Assembly (NCBI GenBank): GCA_028690665.1
Contig: JAQVAV010000003.1
Span: 124,001-188,000 of the forward strand
Length of the DNA: 64,000 bases
Reading direction: 5' to 3'
Source of the DNA: Paludibacter sp.
Lineage (GTDB): Bacteria > Bacteroidota > Bacteroidia > Bacteroidales > Paludibacteraceae
Each line of letters starts with the position of its first letter. Within the stretch, counting starts at the first letter, position 1. Below the pieces are notes generated by a model, which had not been told where the DNA came from, ran no database searches, and worked only from the letters and a program-made list of their open reading frames with translations. This document shows positions 34,616 through 42,833 of this stretch, piece after piece. Both the position numbers and the translations under genes were made by a program.

Positions 34616-35905
34616 ATGCGTAACATTTGTTTCTTTTTTCAAATACATCTGCCATTTCGGTTGAAACGTTATCGTTTTTTTGAAATTGGGCAGGATCATT
34701 ACTATTATGACGATTTTCAGACCGAAGATCGGGTAAGAAATGTAGTTGAACAATCATATCTGACGGCAAACCGCACAATAGCAGATATGATTAAAAGCTC
34801 GAATGGAAAATTCCGTTGTTCGTTTTCCATCTCAGGAGTTGCTCTTGAACAACTTGAGCAATATGCACCGGAAGTAATCGACAGCTTCAAAGAATTGGCA
34901 AAAACAGGTAGTGTAGAATTTATGACTGAACCTTATGCCCATTCCCTATCATCGATATTTGATCATAATGAATTTGAAAAGCAGCTAAAACTCCATTCCA
35001 ATAAAATTGAAGAATTGTTTGGCAAAAGGCCTACAACCGTGTTCAATTCAGAAATGATATATTCAGATGAAATTGGAGAAATTGTCTCAAAAATGGGATA
35101 CAAAGCCATGCTTGTCGACGAAGCAAAATACATTATGGGTTGGAAAAGTCCAAATTATTTGTATTCGCACTCGTATTTGTCTAAATTAAAATTATTGATA
35201 CGTAATCACAAATTAAGTGATGATATAGCATTCCGGTTTTCGGATCATAGCTGGAATGACTTCCCGCTTACTGCAGAAAAATTTATTGGCTGGATCTCGT
35301 CGTTACCTGAAGATGAGAAGCTTATCAATCTTGGTATGGGTTATGAGATTTTAGGAATAAAACAACATGCGGGAACCGGTATTTTTGATTTTCTAAAAGC
35401 GTTACCATATCATGCTATGGAGCAGCAAATAAATTTCATATTGCCATCAGAAGCAAACAAAAAATTAGACCCTGCCAGTAATCTTTCCGTTCCCTATCCA
35501 ATCAGTTGGGTTGGAAATGATAAAGATCTTACCCCCTGGACAGGTAATGACTTGCAACAGGAAGCTCTGAACAAATTATACGCTGTTGGAGAAAGAGTTC
35601 GTTTATGTCAAGACAAGGCTTTGCAAAGAGATTGGCTAATTTTACAAAGCTCTGATCACTTTCGGTATATGAGCCATAAAGATGCTTACAATACCAACTA
35701 CGATTCTCCCTACGAAGCATTCATTAACTATATGAATGTTTTAGCCGATTTTCTGGAAAGAGTGGATGCTCAATATCCGACTACAATTGAAAACGAAGAA
35801 TTAAACGAGCTTCTGAAAACAATTAACAACCAAGAAAAAGAAATAGAAGAACTTGAAAACGAAATAAAAAAACTGAAAACAAGAAAGGCAAAGAAAACGG
35901 AATAA
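34616..35905 (+). CDS. GH57 family alpha-glucan-acting protein
   Basis: Family 57 glycoside hydrolase, third gene of the glycogen unit. The 429 residues begin NICFFFQIHLPFRLKRYRFF and show VFNSEMIYSDEI (about 141-152), where the GH57 nucleophile Glu is expected, and FRFSDHSWN (about 202-210) with a candidate Asp. The short single-domain length fits Bacteroidota GH57 alpha-amylases. The C-terminus (about 392-429) is a charged heptad-like coiled coil (NNQEKEIEELENEIKKLK) that may drive self-association. Amylase versus branching activity is open. Confidence 0.88.
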   Translation: MRNICFFFQIHLPFRLKRYRFFEIGQDHYYYDDFQTEDRVRNVVEQSYLTANRTIADMIKSSNGKFRCSFSISGVALEQLEQYAPEVIDSFKELAKTGSVEFMTEPYAHSLSSIFDHNEFEKQLKLHSNKIEELFGKRPTTVFNSEMIYSDEIGEIVSKMGYKAMLVDEAKYIMGWKSPNYLYSHSYLSKLKLLIRNHKLSDDIAFRFSDHSWNDFPLTAEKFIGWISSLPEDEKLINLGMGYEILGIKQHAGTGIFDFLKALPYHAMEQQINFILPSEANKKLDPASNLSVPYPISWVGNDKDLTPWTGNDLQQEALNKLYAVGERVRLCQDKALQRDWLILQSSDHFRYMSHKDAYNTNYDSPYEAFINYMNVLADFLERVDAQYPTTIENEELNELLKTINNQEKEIEELENEIKKLKTRKAKKTE

Positions 35906-35923
35906 ATACAAAAAACAAACTTT

Positions 35924-35956
35924 AAAACCTGGCGGAACAATCTGTCAGGTTTTTTG
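35924..35956 (+). terminator. Terminator of the glycogen operon
   Basis: AAAACCTGGCGGA (35924-35936) pairs, with G-U pairs, with TCTGTCAGGTTTT (35941-35953), then a long T-run. Confidence 0.85.
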
Positions 35957-35985
35957 TTTTTTTTTGCAGAACAGATTAAATGAAG

Positions 35986-35993
35986 TAATTTTG
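35986..35993 (+). promoter_or_regulatory. -7 promoter element for cca
   Basis: TAATTTTG matches TAnnTTTG, 34 nt upstream of the ATG at 36028. Confidence 0.55.
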
Positions 35994-36027
35994 TAATTAC
36001 AAATACACACTATATTTCAATATTTTA

Positions 36028-37446
36028 ATGCAGGAATACCTACAAGATAAAATTTTTCAGATTATTTCTACAGCGGCTGACGAACAGCAAAAAGAATGTT
36101 ATGTTATTGGAGGATACGTCAGAGACATATTTCTTAAAAGAGATTCGAAAGACATCGATGTTGTAACTGTCGGAAGCGGCATAGAATTGGCTGAAGCTGT
36201 AGCTAAAAAACTTGGAAAGAAGGCTATATTAACCGTTTTCAAAAATTTTGGTACAGCCCAGGTAAAGAATTTTGATCTTGAGGTTGAATTTGTAGGAGCC
36301 CGCAAAGAATCATATCAACGCAATTCACGCAAGCCAATCGTGGAAAATGGCACACTCGAAGATGATCAGAACCGGAGAGATTTTACAATAAACGCATTAG
36401 CCCTTTGTTTAAACAAAGAACGTTTTGGGGAACTGATAGATCCTTTTAACGGGCTTACCGACCTGAACAACAAGGTACTGAGAACTCCTCTCAATCCGGA
36501 TATCACATTTTCGGATGATCCGTTAAGAATGATGCGTGGAATTCGCTTTGCTACACAACTGAATTTCAATCTGGAAATAAACACTTTCGAAGCAATATCC
36601 AGAAATAAAAGCAGGATTAATATTATTTCTAAAGAACGTATTGCAGATGAGCTGAACAAAATCATGAAATCCGACAAACCATCCAAAGGTTTTATCCTTT
36701 TGGAAAAAACAGGATTACTCGAAATTATTCTCCCGGAGGTTCTTGCCCTCAAAGGAGCTGAAACCAGGGATGGCATAGGACATAAAGATAATTTTTATCA
36801 TACGCTGGCTGTACTTGACGGAATTTGCGAAAAAACAGATAATTTATGGTTGCGCTGGTCGGCATTACTCCACGATATTGGGAAACCCCGCACAAAACGC
36901 TTTGACAATCGTCTGGGATGGACTTTCCACAACCATAATTATATCGGAGAAAAAATGATTCCGGAAATCTTCCACAAACTGAAACTTCCGACAAATGACA
37001 AAATGAAATATGTGCAAAAAATGGTATCATTGCACATGAGGCCGATAGTACTCAGCGAAGATGAAGTCACAGATTCGGCAGTGCGTCGCTTACTCTTTGA
37101 TGCCGGCAACGATATAGATGATTTAATGACACTCTGCGAAGCAGATATTACTTCAAAAAATCCAGAAAAAGTAAAACGCTACAAATCGAATTTTCAACTT
37201 GTCAGAAAAAAATTAAAGGAAATCGAAGAAAAAGATCGTATCCGTAACTTTCAACCACCTGTAAGCGGTACTGAAATCATGGAAACTTTTAACTTACCAG
37301 CCTGCTCAGTTGTTGGAGATATAAAAATGCGTATTAAAGATGCTATTTTGGATGGAATAATTCCGAACGAACATGAGGCAGCTAAAAATTACATGTATAA
37401 AATCGCAGAAGAATTCGGAATCAAATCCGGAACGGAATTGAAATAA
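36028..37446 (+). CDS. tRNA CCA-adding nucleotidyltransferase with HD domain
   Basis: Adds or repairs the 3'-CCA end of tRNAs. The 472 residues have the nucleotidyltransferase core [24 protein letters not shown] (about 28-51; both metal Asp in DID), [11 protein letters not shown], a [15 protein letters not shown] arm, and an HD domain (about 255-350; [11 protein letters not shown]). Bacteroidota usually carry one such fused protein. Its own promoter and the terminator before it make it monocistronic. Confidence 0.93.
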   Translation: MQEYLQDKIFQIISTAADEQQKECYVIGGYVRDIFLKRDSKDIDVVTVGSGIELAEAVAKKLGKKAILTVFKNFGTAQVKNFDLEVEFVGARKESYQRNSRKPIVENGTLEDDQNRRDFTINALALCLNKERFGELIDPFNGLTDLNNKVLRTPLNPDITFSDDPLRMMRGIRFATQLNFNLEINTFEAISRNKSRINIISKERIADELNKIMKSDKPSKGFILLEKTGLLEIILPEVLALKGAETRDGIGHKDNFYHTLAVLDGICEKTDNLWLRWSALLHDIGKPRTKRFDNRLGWTFHNHNYIGEKMIPEIFHKLKLPTNDKMKYVQKMVSLHMRPIVLSEDEVTDSAVRRLLFDAGNDIDDLMTLCEADITSKNPEKVKRYKSNFQLVRKKLKEIEEKDRIRNFQPPVSGTEIMETFNLPACSVVGDIKMRIKDAILDGIIPNEHEAAKNYMYKIAEEFGIKSGTELK

Positions 37447-37461
37447 AAAACGAGCAATAAA

Positions 37462-38010
37462 CTATCTTTCGGCTTCGTTCTTATACTGATAAACCTCATC
37501 GTAAATCATTTTTTTTATATTCTCAAAATGACGTTTTGTAAAATGGTAATTATTCGTCATAATAAACATTGGTATCATCAATGATTTTCCATCATAAGGA
37601 GGCTGCATATAAAAATTAGATACTAAATAAAATCCTTGCCGTTCATAAAAATTGATCCTCTTTGCAGCAATTTGTGTTTTGGGAGTTTCCACTTCAAGAA
37701 CAACCGGCAAGTCTGTTTCCGATAAAAATAAATTCAGCATTTTCGAACCAATTTTTTTATTACGTTTTTCAGGTACCACTGCAAAATGTTCTATGTAAAC
37801 AAAGCGGTCAAAAGTCCAGTAGTTTACAAAACCAAGAAAAACATTATTCTCAGTTAGAGCCATCATGGTAAATTTCCCGACATTTCTCAGTGCCAGAATT
37901 AGTCCCGACAGACTTCTCCTCTCATTAGCAGGAAAAGCTATCTCATACAATCTATAAATATCATTAAAATATTTATCGGTTTCATTTGTTAGTTTAATCA
38001 ATTCAACCAT
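37462..38010 (-). CDS. GNAT-family N-acetyltransferase
   Basis: Acetyltransferase with acetyl-CoA donor and unknown acceptor. From the ATG at 38010 it has 182 residues. The acetyl-CoA loop is VVPEKRNKKIGSKML (matching Q/RxxGxG/A, here KKIGSK), followed by ETPKTQIAAKRINFYERQGF, the usual helix-to-Tyr stretch. A TTG four codons upstream is a weaker start. It converges with cca across a 15-nt gap without a clear terminator. Confidence 0.88.
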   Translation of the reverse strand: MVELIKLTNETDKYFNDIYRLYEIAFPANERRSLSGLILALRNVGKFTMMALTENNVFLGFVNYWTFDRFVYIEHFAVVPEKRNKKIGSKMLNLFLSETDLPVVLEVETPKTQIAAKRINFYERQGFYLVSNFYMQPPYDGKSLMIPMFIMTNNYHFTKRHFENIKKMIYDEVYQYKNEAER

Positions 38011-38151
38011 ATTTATACGCAAACAACATTATATAAATTTAATTTTTCGTACAAATTTAAATAAAATAAATAAAAAATAAAACATAATACTACCATAACA
38101 ATATTTGTTCATGAAAGTTCAATAAAACATGTAGAATGCCCGTCTGTTTGC

Positions 38152-38182
38152 TTTGTAAAACGATAAAAAAAGAGTACTTTTG
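38152..38182 (+). promoter_or_regulatory. Full -33/-7 promoter for the NifU-like/GGGtGRT unit
   Basis: TTTG at 38152-38155 and TACTTTTG at 38175-38182, separated by 19 bp, match the Bacteroidota sigma-ABfr consensus (TTTG, 19-21 bp, TAnnTTTG). The ATG is 59 nt further on. Confidence 0.7.
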
Positions 38183-38241
38183 CAAACGAAAAATTCAAAA
38201 AAGCATCAAACTATTTTTTATAATAACTAAATAACAAAAGT

Positions 38242-38934
38242 ATGATTTATTCGCATGAAGTAGAACACATGTGTGTTGTTAAGAAAGGGCCAAATCATGG
38301 TCCGGCTCCTATCCCGGAAGAAGGAAAATGGATTCAGGCTAAAGAAATTAAAGACATTTCAGGTTTGACTCATGGTGTGGGATGGTGCGCTCCGCAACAA
38401 GGTGCATGTAAACTTACCCTGAATGTAAAAGATGGTATCATTGAAGAAGCTTTGGTTGAAACAATTGGTTGCTCAGGTATGACACATTCGGCAGCAATGG
38501 CCGCAGAAATTTTATCAGGCAAAACATTGTTGGAAGCTTTGAACACTGACCTTGTTTGTGACGCAATTAACACAGCAATGCGCGAATTGTTCCTTCAGAT
38601 AGTTTACGGTCGTTCACAATCGGCTTTCTCTGAAGGCGGATTACCAATTGGAGCCGGCCTTGAAGATCTTGGAAAAGGACTTCGTTCACAGGTAGGCACA
38701 ATGTACGGAACAAAAGCCAAAGGCGTTCGTTACCTCGAAATGGCTGAAGGTTATGTTAATCGCATAGCACTTGATGAAGACGGAGAAGTTTGTGGATACG
38801 AATTTGTTCGCATGGGCCCAATGATGGATATGATTAAAAAAGGCGTTGACGCTAATGAGGCATTGAAAAAAAGCACCAGCACTTACGGTCGTTTTGAAAA
38901 TGCAGCGAAATATATCGATCCTCGTAAAGAGTAA
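38242..38934 (+). CDS. IscU/NifU-like scaffold-related protein
   Basis: A 230-residue soluble protein related to the N-terminal (scaffold) domain of NifU/IscU, in a family often labelled iron-sulfur cluster assembly scaffold. ETIGCSGMTHSAAMAAEILSGKTLLEAL (about 73-100) aligns with the IscU YGCGSAIASSS...GKTL stretch, giving Cys77. Other cysteines are Cys11, Cys49, Cys56, Cys106 and one near 184. The third IscU ligand region (KLHC) is replaced by LQIVYGRSQSAFSEGGLPIGAG, so the classical three-Cys site is not intact and cluster chemistry may differ. It is followed after 67 nt by the GGGtGRT protein gene; this pairing is conserved in Bacteroidota and some Firmicutes as far as I recall. Role unknown. 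Confidence 0.8.
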   Translation: MIYSHEVEHMCVVKKGPNHGPAPIPEEGKWIQAKEIKDISGLTHGVGWCAPQQGACKLTLNVKDGIIEEALVETIGCSGMTHSAAMAAEILSGKTLLEALNTDLVCDAINTAMRELFLQIVYGRSQSAFSEGGLPIGAGLEDLGKGLRSQVGTMYGTKAKGVRYLEMAEGYVNRIALDEDGEVCGYEFVRMGPMMDMIKKGVDANEALKKSTSTYGRFENAAKYIDPRKE

Positions 38935-39001
38935 TTGACATTCAATTATTATCAACGATAAAATTAATAAATTTACTAACATCATTCCATTATAAAAAAT
39001 T

Positions 39002-39997
39002 ATGGCATTATTTGAAAGTTATGATCGTCGTATCGAAAAGATTAATGCGGCATTAAATACATACGGTATTAAAGATATCGACGAGGCCAAAGCTATTTGT
39101 GACGCTAAAGGCATCGACCCATATAAAATTTGTGAATCTATACAACCCATTGCATTCGAAAATGCAAAATGGGCTTATGTTGTCGGCTCTGCAATTGCTA
39201 TTAAGAAAGGCTGTACCACAGCTGCCGAAGCTGCCGAAGCAATTGGTATCGGACTTCAGGCATTCTGTATTCCGGGTTCTGTTGCCGATGACCGTAAAGT
39301 AGGCCTTGGACACGGAAATCTTGCAGCCATGTTACTTCGCGACGAAACTAAATGCTTTGCATTTCTTGCTGGTCACGAGTCATTTGCTGCTGCCGAAGGA
39401 GCTATCGGTATTGCTCAATCAGCCAACAAAGTTCGGAAAGAACCTCTTCGCGTAATTCTTAACGGTCTTGGAAAAGATGCTGCAATGATTATCTCGCGTA
39501 TAAATGGCTTTACTTATGTTCAGACTCAGTTTGACTATGCAACTGGAGCTCTAAATGTTGTAAAAACAAAAGCTTATTCAGAAGGTACACGCGCAGCAGT
39601 AAAATGCTATGGCGCAGATGATGTTCGCGAAGGTGTTGCTATTATGCATTCAGAAGGCGTTGATGTTTCTATTACAGGAAACTCGACCAACCCGACACGT
39701 TTTCAACATCCCGTAGCTGGAACTTACAAAAAAGAATGTATTGAACAGGGTAAAAAATACTTCTCGGTAGCTTCGGGAGGAGGAACCGGGCGTACACTTC
39801 ATCCGGACAACATGGCTGCCGGCCCTGCATCTTATGGTATGACCGATACTATGGGACGTATGCACAGCGATGCACAGTTTGCCGGATCTTCTTCTGTTCC
39901 TGCACACGTTGAGATGATGGGATTCCTCGGAATGGGAAATAATCCGATGGTAGGAGCTACTGTACAAGTGGCTGTTGCTATTGAAATGGCAAAATAA
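39002..39997 (+). CDS. GGGtGRT family protein, function unknown
   Basis: A 331-residue cytoplasmic protein whose family is named after the motif seen here at 259-265 (GGGTGRT). The N-terminal half (about 1-110) is helical with AIAIKKGCTTAAEAAEAIGIGLQAFCIPGSVADDRKVGLGHGNLAAML; the C-terminus is very Gly/Met-rich (YGMTDTMGRMHSDAQFAGSSSVPAHVEMMGFLGMGNNPMVGAT). The density of Gly, His and Met suggests a cofactor- or metal-binding site. No reaction is known to me. It shares its operon with a NifU-like protein, so it might receive or build a metal cluster; that is inference. A terminator follows. Confidence 0.85.
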   Translation: MALFESYDRRIEKINAALNTYGIKDIDEAKAICDAKGIDPYKICESIQPIAFENAKWAYVVGSAIAIKKGCTTAAEAAEAIGIGLQAFCIPGSVADDRKVGLGHGNLAAMLLRDETKCFAFLAGHESFAAAEGAIGIAQSANKVRKEPLRVILNGLGKDAAMIISRINGFTYVQTQFDYATGALNVVKTKAYSEGTRAAVKCYGADDVREGVAIMHSEGVDVSITGNSTNPTRFQHPVAGTYKKECIEQGKKYFSVASGGGTGRTLHPDNMAAGPASYGMTDTMGRMHSDAQFAGSSSVPAHVEMMGFLGMGNNPMVGATVQVAVAIEMAK

Positions 39998-40017
39998 ATT
40001 ATCTCTCCATTATAAAT

Positions 40018-40053
40018 AAAAATTCCCTGATAGTTAAGCTATCGGGGAATTTT
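40018..40053 (+). terminator. Terminator after the GGGtGRT gene
   Basis: AAAAATTCCCTGATAG (40018-40033) pairs with CTATCGGGGAATTTT (40039-40053), with G-U pairing, then T-rich sequence. Confidence 0.85.
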
Positions 40054-40136
40054 CATTATAATTGTACGTACATAATTATCCTCTAATTTGACATACAGAT
40101 ACACTCCTCAATAGGACAGAATTAGCATAAAATCAA

Positions 40137-40144
40137 TACATTTG
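40137..40144 (+). promoter_or_regulatory. -7 promoter element for yjbQ
   Basis: TACATTTG matches TAnnTTTG, 28 nt upstream of the ATG at 40173. Confidence 0.6.
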
Positions 40145-40172
40145 CTCTTGAAAATATATAAAAATCAAAGTC

Positions 40173-40583
40173 ATGGTTTATCAGACAGAATTTTCACTCC
40201 GTCCTTATGCAAAAGGATTTCATCTTATTACGGATGAAGTCATAAGTAAACTGCCTAAACTACCGGGCCAGGGGGTCTTAAATCTTTTTATGAAACATAC
40301 ATCTGCAGCTTTAAGCATGAATGAAAATGCTGATCCGGATGTGCAATCCGACATGGGACGTATATTTGACAAACTTATCCGGGAAAACGAACCTTATTAC
40401 GTACACACTTTCGAAGGGGATGATGATATGCCGGCTCATGCCAAATCGGTAATTGTAGGAGTTAGCCTGAATATCCCTATTACAAATGGCAAGTTAAACA
40501 TGGGAATATGGCAGGGTATTTATCTTTGCGAATTCAGATTAAATGGTAAAAGCCGAAAGGTAGTTGCAACAATTATTAGCTAA
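40173..40583 (+). CDS. YjbQ family protein (secondary thiamine-phosphate synthase-like)
   Basis: A 136-residue protein of the YjbQ/UPF0047 family, labelled secondary thiamine-phosphate synthase because of weak activity in related proteins; the true cellular role is unsettled. Seen: LFMKHTSAALSMNENADPDVQSDMGRIFDKL (about 43-73) and HAKSVIVGVSLNIPITNGKLNMGIWQGIYLCEF (about 90-122), the two conserved blocks with the His and Asp/Glu metal-site candidates. Monocistronic, with its own promoter and a strong terminator. Confidence 0.92.
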   Translation: MVYQTEFSLRPYAKGFHLITDEVISKLPKLPGQGVLNLFMKHTSAALSMNENADPDVQSDMGRIFDKLIRENEPYYVHTFEGDDDMPAHAKSVIVGVSLNIPITNGKLNMGIWQGIYLCEFRLNGKSRKVVATIIS

Positions 40584-40620
40584 AACAAAAACTCCGGGAT
40601 AAACCCGGAATTTTTGTTTT
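40582..40620. terminator. Strong bidirectional terminator between yjbQ and dsbD
   Basis: A 17-bp stem with one mismatch: AAAACAAAAACTCCGGG (40582-40598) with CCCGGAATTTTTGTTTT (40604-40620). The yjbQ stop codon overlaps its start. Confidence 0.92.
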
Positions 40621-40628
40621 AAGTCAAA

Positions 40629-42632
40629 TTATTTTACTTTGTAACTTTTCTCTCCCGTTTCGAGCCAGCTAACAAAAGCATCCACATCTTCTTTATAACT
40701 ATAGGAATGATTTAATGGTTTTCCATTATTATCAAGAATGACATAAAACGGCTGGGCATTGGCTCCGAATTTTGAGCGTTGCAGATAACTCCATTTATCA
40801 CCAACTGTTTCAAGCAATTGTTCTTTACCATTTTCTGTTACCTTAACAGGCTTCGATAATTTGGTTTTATCATCCACATATACCGAAATCAGCACAAAAT
40901 CCCGCTGTAATTTATCTTTAACAGCTGGTGCCGTCCACACGGCAGCTTCCATCTTACGGCAATTCACACACCCATAACCGGTAAAATCAACCAGTACAGG
41001 TAATCCTTTTTCTTTGGCATATTTCATACCTTCATCGTAATCATTAAATGCAGGATGAACTTCGTCATGATACAAATTGAAGTCCTGTGTATACAACGGT
41101 GGTGAAAATGCACTGATCGCTTTCAATGGAGCGCCCCATAAACCTGGAACCATATATACAGCGAAAGCTAACGAGATGATGGCCAAGAACGTTCCTAATA
41201 CGGAGGAATGATGGCTTTCGCTATCATGAGGAAATCTGATTTTGCCCAATAAATAAAACCCTAATAAAGCAAATATTACAATCCACAATGCCAGGAATGT
41301 TTCCCGATCCAAAATATGCCAGCCATAAGCTAAATCGGCAACCGAAAGGAACTTCAGAGAAAGTGCCAGTTCAAGAAATGCTAAAACAACTTTCACCGTA
41401 TTCAACCAACCACCAGATTTAGGCATCGATTTCAATAAAGACGGGAAGAATGCAAAAAATGTAAATGGAATAGCCAACGCCAGTGCAAATCCGAACATAG
41501 CAACTGCTGGGCCTATAATGTTACCACTCGAAGCAACTTCAACAAGTGTTGTTCCGATAATCGGCCCTGTACACGAAAATGATACCAAAACGAGCGTAAA
41601 GGCCATAAACAAAATGCTGATAAAACCTGCTGTTGAATCTGCTCTGGCGTCCATTTTAGTCGACCATGAAGCAGGCAAAGTAATTTCAAATGCTCCAAAG
41701 AACGAAACAGCAAACAATATCAACATAGCAAAAAAGATGAGGTTAAACACAGCATTCGTTGACATACTGTTTAAGGCGCTCGGACCAAAAATCAACGTAA
41801 TCAGAATACCTAAAGTCACATAAATAATGATAATAGCCACTCCGTAAAAAACAGCATCTCTCCTTCCCTTTCTTTTATTTTCTGACCGTTTTAGAAAAAA
41901 ACTGACCGTCATTGGGATAATAGGCCACACACATGGAGTAAACAGAGCGAGAAATCCTCCGGCCATACCGGCTAGAAAAATCAACCATAGTGCTGCATTG
42001 TTCGAATGTTCTTCACCGAAAGCTCTTAGCTCATTAATCACCGGCGTCCAATAATCTGCAACAGTCGCTTTTTCTGGTTTTTCTGCAATAGTAACACTGT
42101 CGCTTTTTACCGGTGCGATTTGAACCACGGGAACAGCCGGCTTTTCGCTGGTTGCAGCAACAGTGTTTTTATTTGTCCCCGGAATTGCCAATTCAAATTT
42201 TTCTTTTCGGGGCGGTAGGCAATTCTCATCATTACAAGCCATAAATTCGACATAACCGCTGACTTTCACATCGGCACCTTCAGCATATTTCAATCCCTGA
42301 ATAAACTTGGCTTCACCAACATACCAATTAAGCTTCATATCGAAATTGGAATCATACTCTTCATGTAATTTTGAAACAGCTTTTAATGTTCCTGATTTCT
42401 CAGCGTTTTCAATTTTATCAAAAATTATAGAAGTCGGTCTTGGCCCATCTGGAGGAATATTTAATCCATAAAGGTGCCAACCTTTTTCAAGCATTGCAAT
42501 TAATACGACATCTGCAGTTCCTTTACCTGTATTTTTAATTGTAAAATTCCATTTTACAGGTTCATAAATTTGGGCTGACAAGGATATAAACCCTGTCAGT
42601 GCAAAAATAAACATGAATATTCTCTTCTTCAT
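40629..42632 (-). CDS. DsbD-type thiol:disulfide interchange protein
   Basis: Carries reducing equivalents across the inner membrane to the periplasm. The 667 residues contain a signal peptide (about 1-20, ending SLSAQ), an N-terminal DsbD-alpha-like domain (about 25-150; GTADVVLIAMLEKGWHLYG, FMACNDENCLPP), a membrane domain of about eight helices (about 210-500) with the redox cysteines in FTPCVWPIIP and SFSCTGPIIG, and a C-terminal thioredoxin-like domain with the CxxC motif GCVNCRKM. It is transcribed alone. It may supply electrons for cytochrome maturation or repair of exported cysteine proteins. Confidence 0.93.
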   Translation of the reverse strand: MKKRIFMFIFALTGFISLSAQIYEPVKWNFTIKNTGKGTADVVLIAMLEKGWHLYGLNIPPDGPRPTSIIFDKIENAEKSGTLKAVSKLHEEYDSNFDMKLNWYVGEAKFIQGLKYAEGADVKVSGYVEFMACNDENCLPPRKEKFELAIPGTNKNTVAATSEKPAVPVVQIAPVKSDSVTIAEKPEKATVADYWTPVINELRAFGEEHSNNAALWLIFLAGMAGGFLALFTPCVWPIIPMTVSFFLKRSENKRKGRRDAVFYGVAIIIIYVTLGILITLIFGPSALNSMSTNAVFNLIFFAMLILFAVSFFGAFEITLPASWSTKMDARADSTAGFISILFMAFTLVLVSFSCTGPIIGTTLVEVASSGNIIGPAVAMFGFALALAIPFTFFAFFPSLLKSMPKSGGWLNTVKVVLAFLELALSLKFLSVADLAYGWHILDRETFLALWIVIFALLGFYLLGKIRFPHDSESHHSSVLGTFLAIISLAFAVYMVPGLWGAPLKAISAFSPPLYTQDFNLYHDEVHPAFNDYDEGMKYAKEKGLPVLVDFTGYGCVNCRKMEAAVWTAPAVKDKLQRDFVLISVYVDDKTKLSKPVKVTENGKEQLLETVGDKWSYLQRSKFGANAQPFYVILDNNGKPLNHSYSYKEDVDAFVSWLETGEKSYKVK

Positions 42633-42794
42633 ACTATACTATAACCTATCTATTATTTATACAAAATATGATTTTATATTTTTCTGATTCAAATATACTT
42701 TAAAATATGAACAAATGAATAATCTTTCATATTATATTTAATTTAATTAATAATTTTAATAATATATATTTAAAAACTCTCAAATATAAAATGC

Positions 42795-42829
42795 AAATGC
42801 TACCGTAGAAATGTTTTACGATAGCATTT
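42795..42829 (-). terminator. Terminator of sprA
   Basis: AAATGCTACCGTA pairs with TACGATAGCATTT (42795-42829); on the minus strand it starts 4 nt after the sprA stop. Confidence 0.8.
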
Positions 42830-42833
42830 GTAT

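Noticed and set aside
40054-40172. Possible TPP riboswitch upstream of yjbQ
   Set aside because: No TPP-box motifs (CTGAGA ... ACCTGATC) are visible, and the leader after the -7 element is only 28 nt.
42660-42790. Very AT-rich stretch between sprA and dsbD as an origin-like or repeat region
   Set aside because: No DnaA-box cluster, iterons or dnaA/gidA-type neighbours; low GC alone is not evidence.
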